A stretch of DNA of 64,000 bases, from assembly GCA_029931535.1 (NCBI GenBank), contig JAQPZY010001471.1, positions 1,820,001 to 1,884,000 on the forward strand, written 5' to 3'. A model generated the notes under the pieces. That model had not been told where the DNA came from, searched no databases, and saw nothing but the letters and a program-made list of their open reading frames with translations. Below are positions 12,123 through 23,312 of the stretch, one piece after another. The stretch's first letter is position 1. Each line of letters opens with the position of its first letter. This DNA is from Margaritifera margaritifera. Lineage: Eukaryota; Mollusca; Bivalvia; Unionida; Margaritiferidae. Made by a program: the position numbers and the translations under genes.

Positions 12123-12540
12123 TCTGAAAATTTTGAAATCTAAATGTCCTCATACCGTTTATTCCTCCATTAAAATTTGTCAAATAGCCCTACGTTAGTA
12201 TATGTGAGCCACTAGTTTAAATAGTTTATTCCGTGTGATTACAATACACATTGAAGGCAACTACCAGTTTGTGGCTCCTGCTGAGATCGAAAATGAAATT
12301 TTTTAAACATTGTAAATGTGTTAAAAATTATTATCCTGTGCGAAAGAAAAGATTACGTATTGGTGTCATGCACCAGTTACTCGTCACAGCATCAGGTTAT
12401 CAAGTACTGAAAACTGACAGTAGTCGCTGTAAGTACCGTTAGTTTCTGCTCTGAATTTGCTACAATTGTATTCATGCGACCGATACCTGCTGTCCAACAA
12501 ATAAAATCTTGTAAATAAAATTAATTTGTTACGTACTCAT
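12123..12540 (+). promoter_or_regulatory. 3' UTR and polyadenylation signals of the lectin gene
   Basis: The stretch follows the stop codon. AATAAA occurs at 12500-12505 and again at 12514-12519, a plausible pair of poly(A) signals. A block here (GATCTGAAAATTTTGAAATC onward, TTTGTCAAATAGC) is repeated in diverged form at about 14.0 kb. Confidence 0.55.
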
Positions 12541-13840
12541 CTCCGTGGTCGCAGCGTGAAAGTTTAAAAAAAATGAAATCTTGATGCAAAGAGAAATTGA
12601 TCATAACTTAGGTTAACCGAAACATCTACTTTTCCTTGAAAAGAATATAATTATGAACATTATTTCAATGTCTATAATAATATTTTGGGAATTTTTAATC
12701 GCACGTGTGTTTTTATATGCATTGATGAGAATTTTTAGTAGACTTTTAAGGCCTATATTCTCTGTAGAAAAGTAGAAACAAATATAAATACTGAATGTTA
12801 ACAATCTGGTGTACTCTAAACGGGGTCTCGTTGTCAAAACAGTCACCTCACTTTGAGTTATTTTGGTACAAATACAGGGTTTTCCATTAATGATAACCGT
12901 TCAGACCAACCAAGACGACACAGGAACTTGATTCTATCATTCGAAAGGGGGAAACTAATGATAACACCCTCACCTACTCCCAATTAATACAAGGTAACTA
13001 ACTCTCGCAGTTCACAATCTCACCCCTCGATGACTCCGTTCTAATTTTCCTATACTATCAGCGCATTTAGTCATTTATAACTTACCACAGTACAGAAGAC
13101 ATTCCAAACCTTTCCCCCATGCACCATTTCAGTACCATGCTGATTCTGAATGGCCACTTTTACTCGAAGTTTATCCGTTGCTTTGTGTCTTGTCCACTTC
13201 GTCACGGTCTTCGGAGACAACACTTCTGGTCTAAGTCGGTGTGAATGCGACTATTTGGCATGAGAGCATGATCCTTGAGGTGTGCCTCTCTGATCTCCAT
13301 ATATGACAGCTTTGTGGAGATCTGACTCTCATCAGATTGACAACCGGCAGTAGATGGGAAATAACTGATACCAATTTAGCATGGCATGTGTTGTGTTAGT
13401 TTTCTCTCTTGGATCAGTCTTGGCATGTTTCTCCTGGCTATTCAAGATATTAAATGGAGCATATATTCCATCTGCATGGTTTTAATATTGTACTTTGATT
13501 TTTCATCTTAATTTAGTGACCCACTGTAAGTTTGCTATTACAGTTAATTTTATTACCAGCAATTTATTTTCAGTATAAATAGAGACATTTGGGATAGTTT
13601 GGAAAACTGGGCAGATATGTATAAGGTTTGCAAATAAAAATGCTTTTGGCAATTTCCTTCGTATTTCAGTTTGAACAGATTTAGTAACAGTGCAGACGCA
13701 CTGATAGCTTTGGATCTGAACATTAGAATATTTCCCAAAAGAAAGAGAGATTGATGTATGTACGGTATAGTTCGTTCAAGAGTCTGCTAGAAACACATGC
13801 AGAGCAGTTCAGACTAAGATTCAAGTACCTTTAAGTGCAT
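12541..13840. other. Intergenic, nothing recognised
   Basis: AT-rich sequence with short open frames only. I see no domain, transposon end or tandem array of note. Confidence 0.5.
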
Positions 13841-13844
13841 TGAT

Positions 13845-14250
13845 CGAGTTAAACGAAACTATACTGAACCAACAGTGAACAAACAGGCGATTTATGCTAC
13901 TATACGAAGAAAGATCCGTGCTACGAAAGACCTGAAGTTTCCTATGCCTATCGGTCTACCCTGAGGTGCCAAATGAGACGAGTCTGTCTCCTGGTTTGAT
14001 TCTGTTGGAGATCCGAAAATCTTGATGCTTCATTATGTCTTTACTTTTTTCCCCTTACAATTTGTCAAATAGCATAGCGTAATGTTTCAACATGGTTTTA
14101 ATCTCTACTGAATTTAACAACAAGTTGTTCCTCTAGCTAAATAATTTCAAGCGTGAATGTTTCAAAGCTGTAATCTTGCGGGAAAATGATTACATAAATG
14201 GTGCCATGCACATGATGGTCATTACAGATTATTACCAAAATGTTAGACTG
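13845..14250 (+). pseudogene. Decayed duplicate of the lectin last exon and 3' UTR
   Basis: The stretch around 13895-13975 (CTACTATACGAAGAAAGAT, then CCTGAGGTGCC) lines up with the last lectin exon (CTACTGTACGAAGAAAGAC, then CGCTAGGTGTC). The following GAGATCCGAAAATCTTGATG and TTTGTCAAATAGC line up with its 3' UTR in the same order. The reading frame is destroyed and the transmembrane coding part is not preserved. It looks like an old local duplication about 2 kb downstream. Similarity was judged by eye. Confidence 0.5.
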
Positions 14251-14612
14251 TTTTACAAGAAAAGAAAGGGAGTGATTCACGTGCAGTATGGTTCATAAAT
14301 GACGCTGAAGAAACCTGCGGCATAACTATACCGAAGCTTAAATTGCATCGGATTACTTTGATCGAGTTAAGTAAACGGACAAAAATATTGGCTACTCTCT
14401 TGATAAGTAATGAAAATTACACTTTATGATACTTCTAGTCCAAGGTAACATTATGAGCAGTGATTCATAGTGTATTTTGAAGGCACAATATAAAATGTGT
14501 TAAGAAAAGGAACAAAAATAAACAACATGAAGACAGGGAGCTTCGTCAGTTTGCAATTTCCAAAGTTCATATGTAGAAAACAAATGTTAGGTGAGTAACC
14601 AATAGTAGAAAT

Positions 14613-14684
<72 letters not shown>
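14613..14684. repeat. (GA)n microsatellite
   Basis: Pure AG dinucleotide run of about 70 bp. It creates a poly Leu/Ser open frame on the minus strand that is not a gene. Confidence 0.95.
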
Positions 14685-14686
<2 letters not shown>

Positions 14687-14979
14687 GATGGTAGTATAGT
14701 GTGGCACTTTGGCCTCAAAAAACATATTGCAAATATAAAAAAGTATCAAATTTAAACAAATTTAACTAACAGCTTACAAGATTAAACTTTAAAAAAAGCA
14801 TTAAGAATATTACAAAATTATTTTTCGGCTCGGTAATATTGAGTAGCAGTTCTATTTCTAGAAATCTCCGTCGCCATGAGAAAGGTTGTTGTGGTTAACA
14901 AAAGTCTAGGTTGTTTACACATGCTACACTCTTTTGATGCAATCTCTAGGCTGATGAGCACTAGCATCTAAAGACCGTC

Positions 14980-15770
14980 TATCATATACCCACACATACA
15001 AACAAAACCAGGGAAAGTGGAGTTATGTGATGGTCAGTAATACACATAATTACAATCCAACATCCTCCCTTACAAACAAAACGAATAATGAATGGGGACA
15101 GTTGAGAGCCACTCACACGCACATACTTATGGACAAACAAACACATGCCCTTACTATCCAACACCCACGCACCTGCATACAAAGTCTTTCAAAGGGGACA
15201 AAGGGTATGTAGTAACTATCACACTTAATTACAATTAAAGACCGGTTATTTACTATCCAACACCACATACATACAAATTCACGTGAAAGAGGATATAGAT
15301 CATATATAGCTAAGTAGTACTATCTCACATAATTACTATCCAACACACATTATTTGCTATTTAGTAATCATCACGTACACCCATTCTCTACCCTCATCTG
15401 TTTTGTTTGTAAAGGTCCGTGTTAGATGATACAGATATACATTTGTTTGTAAAGACAAGTTTTAGTGATCCTACTCATTAAATATCTTACATTCGATTTC
15501 ATATAAGTTGGTATGTAAGTGTATATGGGTTAGATAGTAAATAACGTGCGTTCAGTAGTAATTATGTGTGGTAGAAATACTTTACTATATAATCTATATT
15601 CCCTTTCACACGAGTTTGTATGTGTATGGTGTTGCATGCCAGTAGGTGTATGTGCTGGTCAGCAGATGCGGGTGCTGATCAATAATACTGTGTATTCATT
15701 AGTAAGCGTGGGTGTTGGTCAGTATGCGTGATTGCTCGTTAGCAGGTGTGGGTGTTGTTCAGTCGATGAA
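14980..15770. repeat. Imperfect inverted array (foldback-like)
   Basis: The left part (about 15000-15370) repeats blocks such as ACTATCCAACACCACATACA and CTATCTCACATAATTACTAT. The right part (about 15485-15765) carries their reverse complements, for example TAGTAATTATGTGTGGTAGA and CACGAGTTTGTATGTGTATG followed by GGTGTTG. The arms are diverged and each holds two to three partial copies of a roughly 90-120-bp unit. Confidence 0.5.
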
Positions 15771-15985
15771 GTTTTAACAATACATTTTCCTTTTGAGGCA
15801 TGCTCATTTTAAATGGATATTTCTAAAATTACATTATCCGTTAAAAGTCAGGCTGACATACTCATGTTAAACCTATGGATATTGTTTGCAACATTACATT
15901 TCCCCTTAGAGGTCAGAGTGCCACATTTCAAAATGGCTGTCTAATGTTAAATTCCTATTGTGGCCAGAGTGCCATTTTTTTTAGG
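15770..15985. repeat. Degenerate tandem repeat, about 60 bp
   Basis: Three or four diverged copies of a block with ACATTTTCCTTTTGAGGCA, then GTCAGGCTGACATACTCAT and AATGGATATT. Alignment is loose. Confidence 0.4.
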
Positions 15986-16020
15986 CCAAAATGCCACACT
16001 ATACTACTAAGGATACAAAG

Positions 16021-16078
16021 ACAGACAGACAGACACACACACACACACACATATATATAGATAGATAGATAGATAGAA

Positions 16079-16148
<70 letters not shown>
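16021..16148. repeat. Compound microsatellite (GACA/CA/GATA/AT)
   Basis: An ACAGACAGAC run passes into (AC)n, (GATA)n and then a roughly 68-bp (AT)n tract. The minus-strand open frame across it is an artefact. Confidence 0.9.
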
Positions 16149-16153
<5 letters not shown>

Positions 16154-16609
16154 GCAGGTGGGCTGATAAGTACGCAGTTAGTAAGGCAAAGAGAGAGAGA
16201 GAGAGAGATGTAAAAATAAATACTTATAAATACGTGTGTATTAAGACCGGGGTTAAATAATATGGGCCAGTACAAGGACATTGACTGGCAATTCTTCAGA
16301 CGCTAGCGTGGAAATACAAGAAAGTTATCTGCTCATACGGTTGACAAAAAAAGGTAGTCTTCCATTAAAAAAGTCAAGTTACTTCATTTATTCGTCTGCT
16401 CCTCTATTTTAATGTGTGCATATTGTTTATTCAAGTTGTTGGCGTTCGTGAAAGAGATCCGAAGGTCTCAAAACAGCTCAGGCTGGGTAAAATTACTTTT
16501 TGCTTTTATTTTGGAAGGGGAATGGGGGTCGTCGATCAGAACTCTTTCCTGACAACCAATATCCTAATATCTTTCGAAGATCCCATGCATTGGGAACGAT
16601 TTTCAATTC

Positions 16610-16639
16610 ACTCACACCCCCACCCCCACCCCCACCCCC

Positions 16640-16681
<42 letters not shown>
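16610..16681. repeat. (CACCCC)n and (AT)n microsatellite abutting the retrotransposon
   Basis: A CACCCCC-rich run is followed by (AT)n that ends exactly at the 5' LTR start (16682). This obscures the left target-site duplication. Confidence 0.9.
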
Positions 16682-16685
<4 letters not shown>

Positions 16686-17510
16686 ATTATGATGTTTATA
16701 TAATATTATAGATATTTTAGGAAATTAAAAATGTTTCTTGACTTTAATATTTGCTTAGATCTTAATGTTGTTTATCAGAAAAAAATATGTTTAACTAGTG
16801 TCCTTGAATTAGGTTGTTTACTTCAGATTTGAGCTAAAGGATAGTTTTGATAAACAAAATGTTTACTGAATTTGAGGTCAAGGTTGATTTTGTTTACAGA
16901 TAAAACTGGAAAATCCTTAGAGTTATGTGTAAAAAGTCCATACAAGTAAAATTCCATTAAGATGACACATATTCTAGAACATTCTCTCATGTGACCAATC
17001 TTTATATATACCATGTTTAGTGGACAGTTTTTCAGTTTTGACATTACTATCAGTCTTGTAAAGAGCTATTACAGTTGTGGAAAGTCATTCCAAATTCTAA
17101 GAGAGGAATTATATAAAATATTCATTCGATTATAACAGTGCTCATAAACTTTGTGGATTTTGGATTTTTAATTGATGATTTTGGAATTTATGTGAACTTA
17201 TTCAGAGATATTTTGGAGTACTTCATTTTGACATAAGCACATTAAAGACTACTAGTACATCAGGACTTTAAAGACCATTGGCACATCACAACATTCAAGG
17301 ATACCCGTGCATTCGGAACATTCTATATAAGGACTTGTGATTAGAACACTAATTCTTATTGGATTATTTGGATTTTAATACACATTACTGTAAATGACTT
17401 TTGATTTTTCAGTTTAATTATCTAGAAATAAATTGCTTGTTGATTTTTACTTGACTTGTTGGTTTCACTTTCTTTCTGTTACCTTTTTTTTAGACCATAG
17501 AGTCGTAACA
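16682..17510 (+). repeat. 5' LTR
   Basis: Starts TGTTATTATGATGTTTATAT and ends GTCGTAACA, just before the primer binding site. It carries a TATA-like TATATAAG at 17324-17331 and an AATAAA at 17427-17432, fitting a promoter and poly(A) signal. It is longer than the 3' LTR by a roughly 32-bp block near 17345, a 7-bp block near 16816 and extra bases at its end. Confidence 0.9.
17324..17331 (+). promoter_or_regulatory. LTR TATA box
   Basis: TATATAAG lies within the LTR, about 100 bp upstream of AATAAA. The same motif is preserved at about 23181 in the 3' LTR. It is a plausible Pol II core promoter of the element. Confidence 0.55.
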
Positions 17511-17515
17511 GAAAT

Positions 17516-17533
17516 TGGGGGCCGTTCCGGGAT
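17516..17533 (+). other. Primer binding site, tRNA-Pro-like
   Basis: TGGGGGCCGTTCCGGGAT lies six bases after the 5' LTR end. It resembles the primer binding site complementary to tRNA-Pro used by several retroviruses, with three central mismatches by my count. Confidence 0.65.
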
Positions 17534-17668
17534 CGAATTTCTTTAAAGCATATTAGAGATATTAAAGTTATCTTTGAACTTCATATTGATTTTGTCTTGG
17601 AATTTTTTTTGTCTTTGGCAAAGATTTTAAATAGAGAATTTTTTGTGTGAAACCAACAAGCATTCGCA

Positions 17669-18905
17669 ATGGCATCTAATGTTCAGAATTTCATTTCAAA
17701 ACCTACCCAGGAGGGGTTAGAGTGTACGAGAAAGGATGAGTTGCTCGAACTTGCCAGAAAATACAGGCTGTCTGAGGCGAAAGCATCATTGACAAAACAG
17801 GAGATAAAGATTATTTTAATTCAATATTTAGTAGGAAAGGGAATTTTTGATAGTAGTGCTTTAAGTTTGAAGAGAAAGCTTGTATCTGGTTCTGACAGAA
17901 AATTAAAGGAATTATAGTTATTGAACCAGATGGATTCAGAGTTAGCAAAGCTTCAGATTCAGAGAGAGAAAAAAAAAGAAGAGAGGCAGATGAAGAGAGA
18001 GAAAGAGGAGAGGCAGATTAAGAGAGAGAAAGAGGAGAGGCAGATGCAGATGGAGAGAGGAGAGGGAGATGCAGAGAGAGAGAGAAAGAGAAGAAAGGGC
18101 AATGCAATTTAAATTAAGAGAATTAGAACTGGCAAACAGAGCACACCCAACTCCTTTAAACACAAGTTCAGGTTTTGATGTTACTAGATATATTAGGTTA
18201 GTACCCTCTTTTCAGGAAAAAGAAGTAGATAAATACTTTCTTCATTTCGAGAAAATTGCTGAAAACTTGAAATGGCCCAGAGAGCATTGGACTTTGTTAT
18301 TACAATGTGTACTTATTGGCAAAGCTCGTGAAGTCTATACTTCACTGTCAGTACAACAAAGCACTGATTATGATGTGGTTAAGGAGTACATCTTGAAAGC
18401 TTATGAGTTGGTACCAGAGGCATATCGACAAAGGTTTAGGAATTGTAGAAAAGAAACTGGACAAACTTATGTCGAATTTGCATGGGAAAAAGAAAGACAA
18501 TTTGATAGGTAGTGCTCAGCCAAGAAAGTTGATCAAGGTTACGATAACCTCAGACAGCTCGTATTAATTGAAGAGTTCAAGAGGTGCATCCATAGTGATG
18601 TTAAAACCTATCTTGACGAGCAGAATGTGGAAACTTTGGAAAATGCTGCTCGTATGGGTGATGATTATTCCTTGACTCACAAAATTTCATTTGGTAATAA
18701 CTCGTCCTCTCAGCAGTTTTCTGGTAAAAAAACATTTAAATCTCATACGAGTACTTCCAAATTTCACAACAGCACAACTGTTAGGAATCAAACATCTGAT
18801 AAGACTGATCAGAAATCCTTATCTCTTCCTACGTGCACTTATTGTAAAATGAAATGGCACGTTATTTCTGATTACTTCACGTTGAAAAATAAGCAACAGA
18901 GCAAA
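17669..18905 (+). pseudogene. gag: Retrotransposon gag (capsid and nucleocapsid), interrupted
   Basis: The ATG at 17669 opens a gag-like product: an N-terminal region of about 80 residues and a strongly charged Lys/Glu/Arg/Gln helix (about 17940-18110, GA-rich DNA, likely coiled coil). A capsid-like part follows (RYIRLVPSFQEKEVDKYF, then LQCVLIGKARE and EAYRQRFRN). A degenerate zinc knuckle CTYCKMKWH ends the region, where the last Cys expected for CX2CX4HX4C is missing. Breaks are TAG at 17915, a frame change in the GA-rich run at about 18070-18110, and TAG at 18510 where related proteins have a Trp. In an intact element Gag would form the virus-like particle. Protease coding follows in the same frame. 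Confidence 0.85.
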
Positions 18906-19039
18906 GACAGAGCTTTTCCGAATGCTCTTATCTCAAAGAGGTCAAGGTCACGGTCTTGTATTGAAAGCAATACCTTTGTTGGGTCACACAAACCCCAGTC
19001 TGATTCTCTTTTGGAGGCTTATGAACCATTCATGTCAGA

Positions 19040-19700
19040 AGGTTCTATATCACTTATTGGTGATTATGCCAAGCCAATCCCAATTAAAATATTAAGGGAC
19101 ACTGGAGCTTCTCAGAGTCTTTTATTATCAGGTACTTTGCCTTTGTCTGAGGAGTCTTCTTCAAGTGAAAGTGTTCTTGTTCAGGGAGTAGAGTGCGGCT
19201 TTGTAAATGTTCCTCTTCACTGTGTAAATTTGGCATCAGACTTAGTTTCCGGACCTGTGACTGTTGGGGCAGTGACTTCTTTACCCATAGAGGGTGTTCA
19301 TTTATTACTAGGTAATGACCTAGCTGGAGATAAGGTTGTGGTTAATCCACTTGTAACTGACAAGCCTTGTTTCGATCAGAAACTTGATCCTGTCGAAATT
19401 GAAATCCCTGATTTGTACCCTGCTTGTGCAGTTACTCGAGCTATGGCAAAAAGAGCTCTTGAGAGTGATGTTGATCAGGATATAATTCTTTTAGCTGACA
19501 CATGTATTGGTCAGTCTTTTGATGAGGTCACTTTTTCCTCAGGTATTGATCAATCAAACGGTATTGATCACAGTGATCCTCTTTTGGCAACTCATTCTCT
19601 TTGTTCTAATCAGGGTGACAAACGACAATCCCTTGCCGTTGAACAGGAGCAAGATCCCGAGATATCTTGTTTGTTTCAGAGGCTATTAGTGAAACTGAAG
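19040..19700 (+). pseudogene. pr: Retrotransposon aspartic protease
   Basis: The frame continuing from gag encodes the protease motif DTGASQSLLLSG, with the catalytic Asp codon at 19098. It then has a second conserved block LLLGNDLAGDKVV, typical of the retropepsin fold in metazoan Ty3/gypsy elements. In an intact element it matures the polyprotein as a dimer. The segment itself is open, but the joined frame shifts at about 19680-19700 just before the integrase part. The catalytic triad residues look intact. Confidence 0.82.
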
Positions 19701-20832
19701 CCACACAAGTTCCAGTGTGTTACTTTGTGAAAAATGGGGTCCTTATGAGGAAATGGAGACCACCTGAGGTACCCGCTGGTGACGAGTGGTCAGTGTTCTA
19801 TCAAATTGTTGTTCCTAAGTCATATCGACAGGAAATTCTTAATTTAGCCCATGAAACTCCTTTAGCTGGACATTTAGGAGTCCGTAAGACTTATCACAAG
19901 ATCTTGAATCATTTTTATTGGCCGAAACTCAAAAGTGATGTTTCTAAATACTGCAGATCTTGTCACACTTGTCAAATGGTAGGAAAACCCAATCAGAAAA
20001 TACCTAAGGCTCATCTGCAACCTATTCCTGCATTTGATGAACCCTTTAATAGAACAATGGTAGACTGTGTTTTTCCTTTACCTAAAACCAAGTCAGGCAA
20101 CCAATACTTATTGACCATCATGTGTGCATCTACAAGATTTCCAGAGGCAATTCCTCTGAGAAATATAAAACTAAAACTATTGTGAAAGCTTTGGTGAAGT
20201 TTTTTACACTTGTTGGCCTTCCCAAATCTGTCCAGTCGGATCAAGGGTCAAATTTTATGTCTGGAATTTTCCAACAAGTTATGCATGAATTAGGCATCCA
20301 ACAGTTTAAATCTACTGCCTATCACCCTGAAAGTCAAGGTGCTTTGGAAAGATTTCATCAAACTTTGAAGAATATGATTCGATCATATTGCTTTGATACA
20401 GAAAAGGATTGGGATGAGGGTGTTCATTTGTTGTTGTTTGCTGTTAGGGAATCAGTTCAAGAGTCGTTGGGTTTTAGTCCCTTTGAACTAGTTTTTGGTC
20501 ATACTGTCCGTGGACCATTGAAATTATTGAAAGAAAAACTTCTTTCAAACGAAGATTCAAAGATTAATCTTCTGGATTATGTCACTGATTTCAAATACAA
20601 GTTCTCAAAGGCATGTGAAGTAGCAAGAACTAATCTTCACACTACCCAGTCAAAATTGAAATTAAGGTATGACAGAAATACACAGGAAATGAGTTTTAAA
20701 CCTGGTGACAAAGTTCTGGCTCTCTTGCCCATACCTCAGAATCCTCTTCAGGCTAAATTTGATGGTCCTTATACCGTTGAAAAGAAAGTAAATGACTTAA
20801 ATTATATCATTAACACTCCTGGGAGACGGTAA
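19667..20832 (+). pseudogene. int: Retrotransposon integrase, located upstream of RT
   Basis: The N-terminal zinc-binding part shows His residues in AHETPLAGHLGVRKTYHKI and Cys residues in YCRSCHTCQ. The catalytic core has Asp at about 20063 (MVDCVF), Asp at about 20239 (SDQGSNF) and Glu at about 20347 (GALERFHQ). The last two are separated by 35 residues, the classic D,D(35)E spacing. A C-terminal region (KPGDKVLALLP, then FDGPYTVEKK) resembles the GPY/F module. There is no chromodomain. A frameshift lies at about 20160-20175 and TAA at 20830 separates it from the RT frame. An intact enzyme would insert the cDNA into host DNA. Its position before RT sets the Gmr1-like order. Confidence 0.88.
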
Positions 20833-20856
20833 CAGAAACAACTTTGTCATATAAAT

Positions 20857-22409
20857 ATGTTAAAGGAATATTTTGACAGAGATAGCCCAGCTAATTATTC
20901 AGTTAATTTAGTTGTACCTGTCCCACACAATGAAGATATCAACGATGGAGTACAATCAGACTATAGTGACTCTGGTATAACCAATCTTCGGAATTCAGAA
21001 ATATTGAACAATATAGACCAGAAACTTTCACATCTACAACAACAGGAAAGAAATGAACTAAAACAGCTATTACATGACTATGAGCACTTGTTTCCTGATG
21101 TTCCAACACGAACAAGTAAAATTTATCATGACGTTGACATTGTAGATTCTGCGCCTGTGAAACAGCATCCTTATAGGATGAATCCTCTCGAACAGAACTA
21201 TTTGAAGAAAGAAATTCAGTATTTACTGGAGAATGATTTCATAGAACCAAGTAAAAGTAACTGGAGTTCACCATGTATTCTTGTTCCCAAGCCAGATATA
21301 ATACATTCCGTATGTGTACTGACTATAGAAAAGTCAACAGTGTCACCAAAACTGATTCATTTCCAATCCCAAGAATGGACGATTGCATTGATAAAATTGG
21401 AAATGCGAAATATGTCACCAAGTTTGACCTTTTAAAAGGATTCTGGCAAATTCCACTGACAGAAAGGGCAAAAGAAATTTCAACATTTGTAACTCCAGAT
21501 GGACTTTAGCAATATAAAGTCATGCCGTTTGGAATGAAAAATTCGCCTGCAACGTTTCAACGTCTGATGAACATGATAACATCTGGTCTTGACAATTGTG
21601 ACGCATACATCGATGACGTCATTATCTACAACAACACCTGGGAAGATCATTTGGAAACCATTCGAAAATTCTTTGATCGACTCAGCGATGCGAATCTGAC
21701 AATTAATTTAAGCAAAAGTGAGTTTTGCCATGCTTGTGTGACATTTTTAGGACATATTGTGGGACAAGGTCAAGTTAAACCTATAGAAGCTAAGGTCAAA
21801 GCTATCTCTGAATTTCAAGTACCAATTTGTAAAAAGCAGCTGATGCGATTTATGGGTACGGCTGGATATTATCGGAAATTTTGTTCCAATTTTTCCAAAA
21901 TTGCTGAACCTTTGACAAGTTTATTGAGTAAGAAAACCAAATTTCATTGGTCTGACAAGTGTTTGGAATCTTTTGACAAGTTAAAGGCCATGCTTAAGAA
22001 TGCACCAGTTTTTTCTGCACCAAATCTCAGCCAATCATTTAAATTTTCTGTTGATGCAAGTGATGTAGGGGTTGGTAGAGTATTGATTCAGGATAACAAA
22101 AGTGGTGTGGATCACCCTGTGTGTTATTTTTCTAAAAAACTAAACAAACACCAGAAAAATTATTCCACAATTGAGAAGGAATGTTTGGCTTTGATATTGG
22201 CTTTACAGCATTTTGAAGTGCCTGTTACCCCAGCTCTTTCTCCAATTATTGCGTACAGTGATCACAATCCCCTTACTTTCATCAACAAAATGAAAGATAA
22301 AAATTGGAGATTGTTGAGATGGAGTTTAATATTGCAGGAATATAACATTGACATCAAACGCATCAGTGGAAAAGACAATGTGATTGCAGATGCACTCTCA
22401 CGTGCATAG
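20857..22409 (+). pseudogene. rt-rh: Retrotransposon reverse transcriptase and RNase H
   Basis: After a linker (20857-21110) the RT domain opens with a DVDIVDSAPVKQHPYR-type start. It carries SSPCILVPKPD, CTDYRKVN, FDLLKGFWQIPL, MPFGMKNSPATFQ and the catalytic AYIDDVIIY (YIDD at about 21606). The RNase H part follows (FSVDASDVGVG, IEKECLALILAL, YSDHNPLTF) and ends ADALSRA with a TAG stop at 22407-22409. Breaks are a frameshift at about 21290 and TAG at 21507, where homologues carry an aromatic residue. Catalytic residues remain, so inactivation is due to frames. Together these domains would copy the element RNA into DNA in the particle. Confidence 0.92.
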
Positions 22410-22545
22410 AAATCTTATATTGCTTGATGTAATTAAGTTCAGTATCATAAAACATGTTCTTATGTAATTTGGGTTATTGTTGTATTAGATGTATATTCAA
22501 AAGAAAGCTTTATTGCATACATCTTTCTTTTCTTTATGAGGGAGG
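22410..22545 (+). other. 3' untranslated tail with polypurine tract
   Basis: A 136-bp non-coding stretch between the pol stop and the 3' LTR. GAGGGAGG at 22538-22545 directly abuts the LTR TG and is a good plus-strand primer (polypurine tract). Confidence 0.75.
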
Positions 22546-23312
22546 TGTTATGTATGATGTTTATATAATATTATAGATATTTTAGGAAATTATAAATGTT
22601 TCTTGACTTTAATATTTGCTTAAATCTTAATGTTGTGTATCAGGAAAAATATGTTTAACTAGTGTCCTTGAATTAGGTTCCAGATTTGAGCTAAAGGATA
22701 GTTTTGATAAACAAAATGTTTACTGAATTTGAGGTCAAGGTTGATTTTGTTTACAGATAAAACTGGAAAATCCTTAGAGTTATGTGTAAAAAGTCCATAC
22801 AAGTAAAATTCCATTAAGATGAGACATATTCTAGAACATTCTCTCATGTGACCAATCTTTATATATACCATGTTTAGTGGACAGTTTTTCAGTTTTGACA
22901 TTACTATCAGTCTTGTAAAGAGCTATTACAGTTGTGGAAAGTCATTCCAAATTCTAAGAGAGGAATTTTTTAAAATATTCATTCGATTATAACAGTGCTC
23001 ATAAACTTTGTGGATTTTGGATTTTTAATTGATGATTTTGGAATTTATGTGAACTTATTCAGAGATATTTTGGAGTACTTCATTTTGACATAAGCACATT
23101 AAAGACTACTAGTACATCAGAACTTTAATGACCATTGGCATATCACAACATTCAAGGATAACCGTGCATTCGGAACATTCTATATAAGGACTTGTGATTT
23201 TAATACACATTACAGTAGGTGTCTTTTTGATTTTTCATTTTAATTATCTAGAAATAAATTGCTTGTTGATTTTTACTTGATTTGTTGGTTTCACTTTCTT
23301 TCTTTCTTTACA
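22546..23312 (+). repeat. 3' LTR
   Basis: Starts TGTTATGTATGATGTTTATA and ends TTTCTTTACA. It is co-linear with the 5' LTR, with matching TATA-like (about 23181) and AATAAA (23253) motifs. It lacks the roughly 32-bp block present in the 5' copy and has a simplified CTTT-rich end. Confidence 0.9.

Larger units (their letters stand above)
16682..23312 (+). mobile_element. Gmr1-like Ty3/gypsy LTR retrotransposon (inactive)
   Basis: A complete but mutated LTR retrotransposon of about 6.6 kb. Two direct LTRs (about 829 and 767 bp) flank a primer binding site, gag, aspartic protease, integrase, reverse transcriptase/RNase H and a polypurine tract. Integrase lies upstream of the reverse transcriptase. 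This copia-like order within the Ty3/gypsy superfamily is diagnostic of Gmr1-like elements, first described from cod and later from other animals. By eye the LTRs differ at about 15-20 substitutions over roughly 750 aligned bases plus a few indels, so the insertion is moderately old. There is no env. In-frame stops and at least four frameshifts inactivate it. Target duplication is unclear (ATATT left, AAATT right). The borders rest on TG...CA ends. Confidence 0.92.

Noticed and set aside
14567..14749. Poly Leu/Ser open frame, and similar frames at 9921, 15955, 23460, 29616, 55432 and 56145
   Set aside because: All are microsatellite translations.
16823..17044. Minus-strand open frame of 73 codons, also seen at 22659-22901
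   Set aside because: Both are the same stretch of the two LTRs. No domain, so they are chance frames in the LTR.
22410..22545. Possible env gene after pol
   Set aside because: Only 136 bp separate the pol stop and the 3' LTR, so there is no room for an envelope gene.
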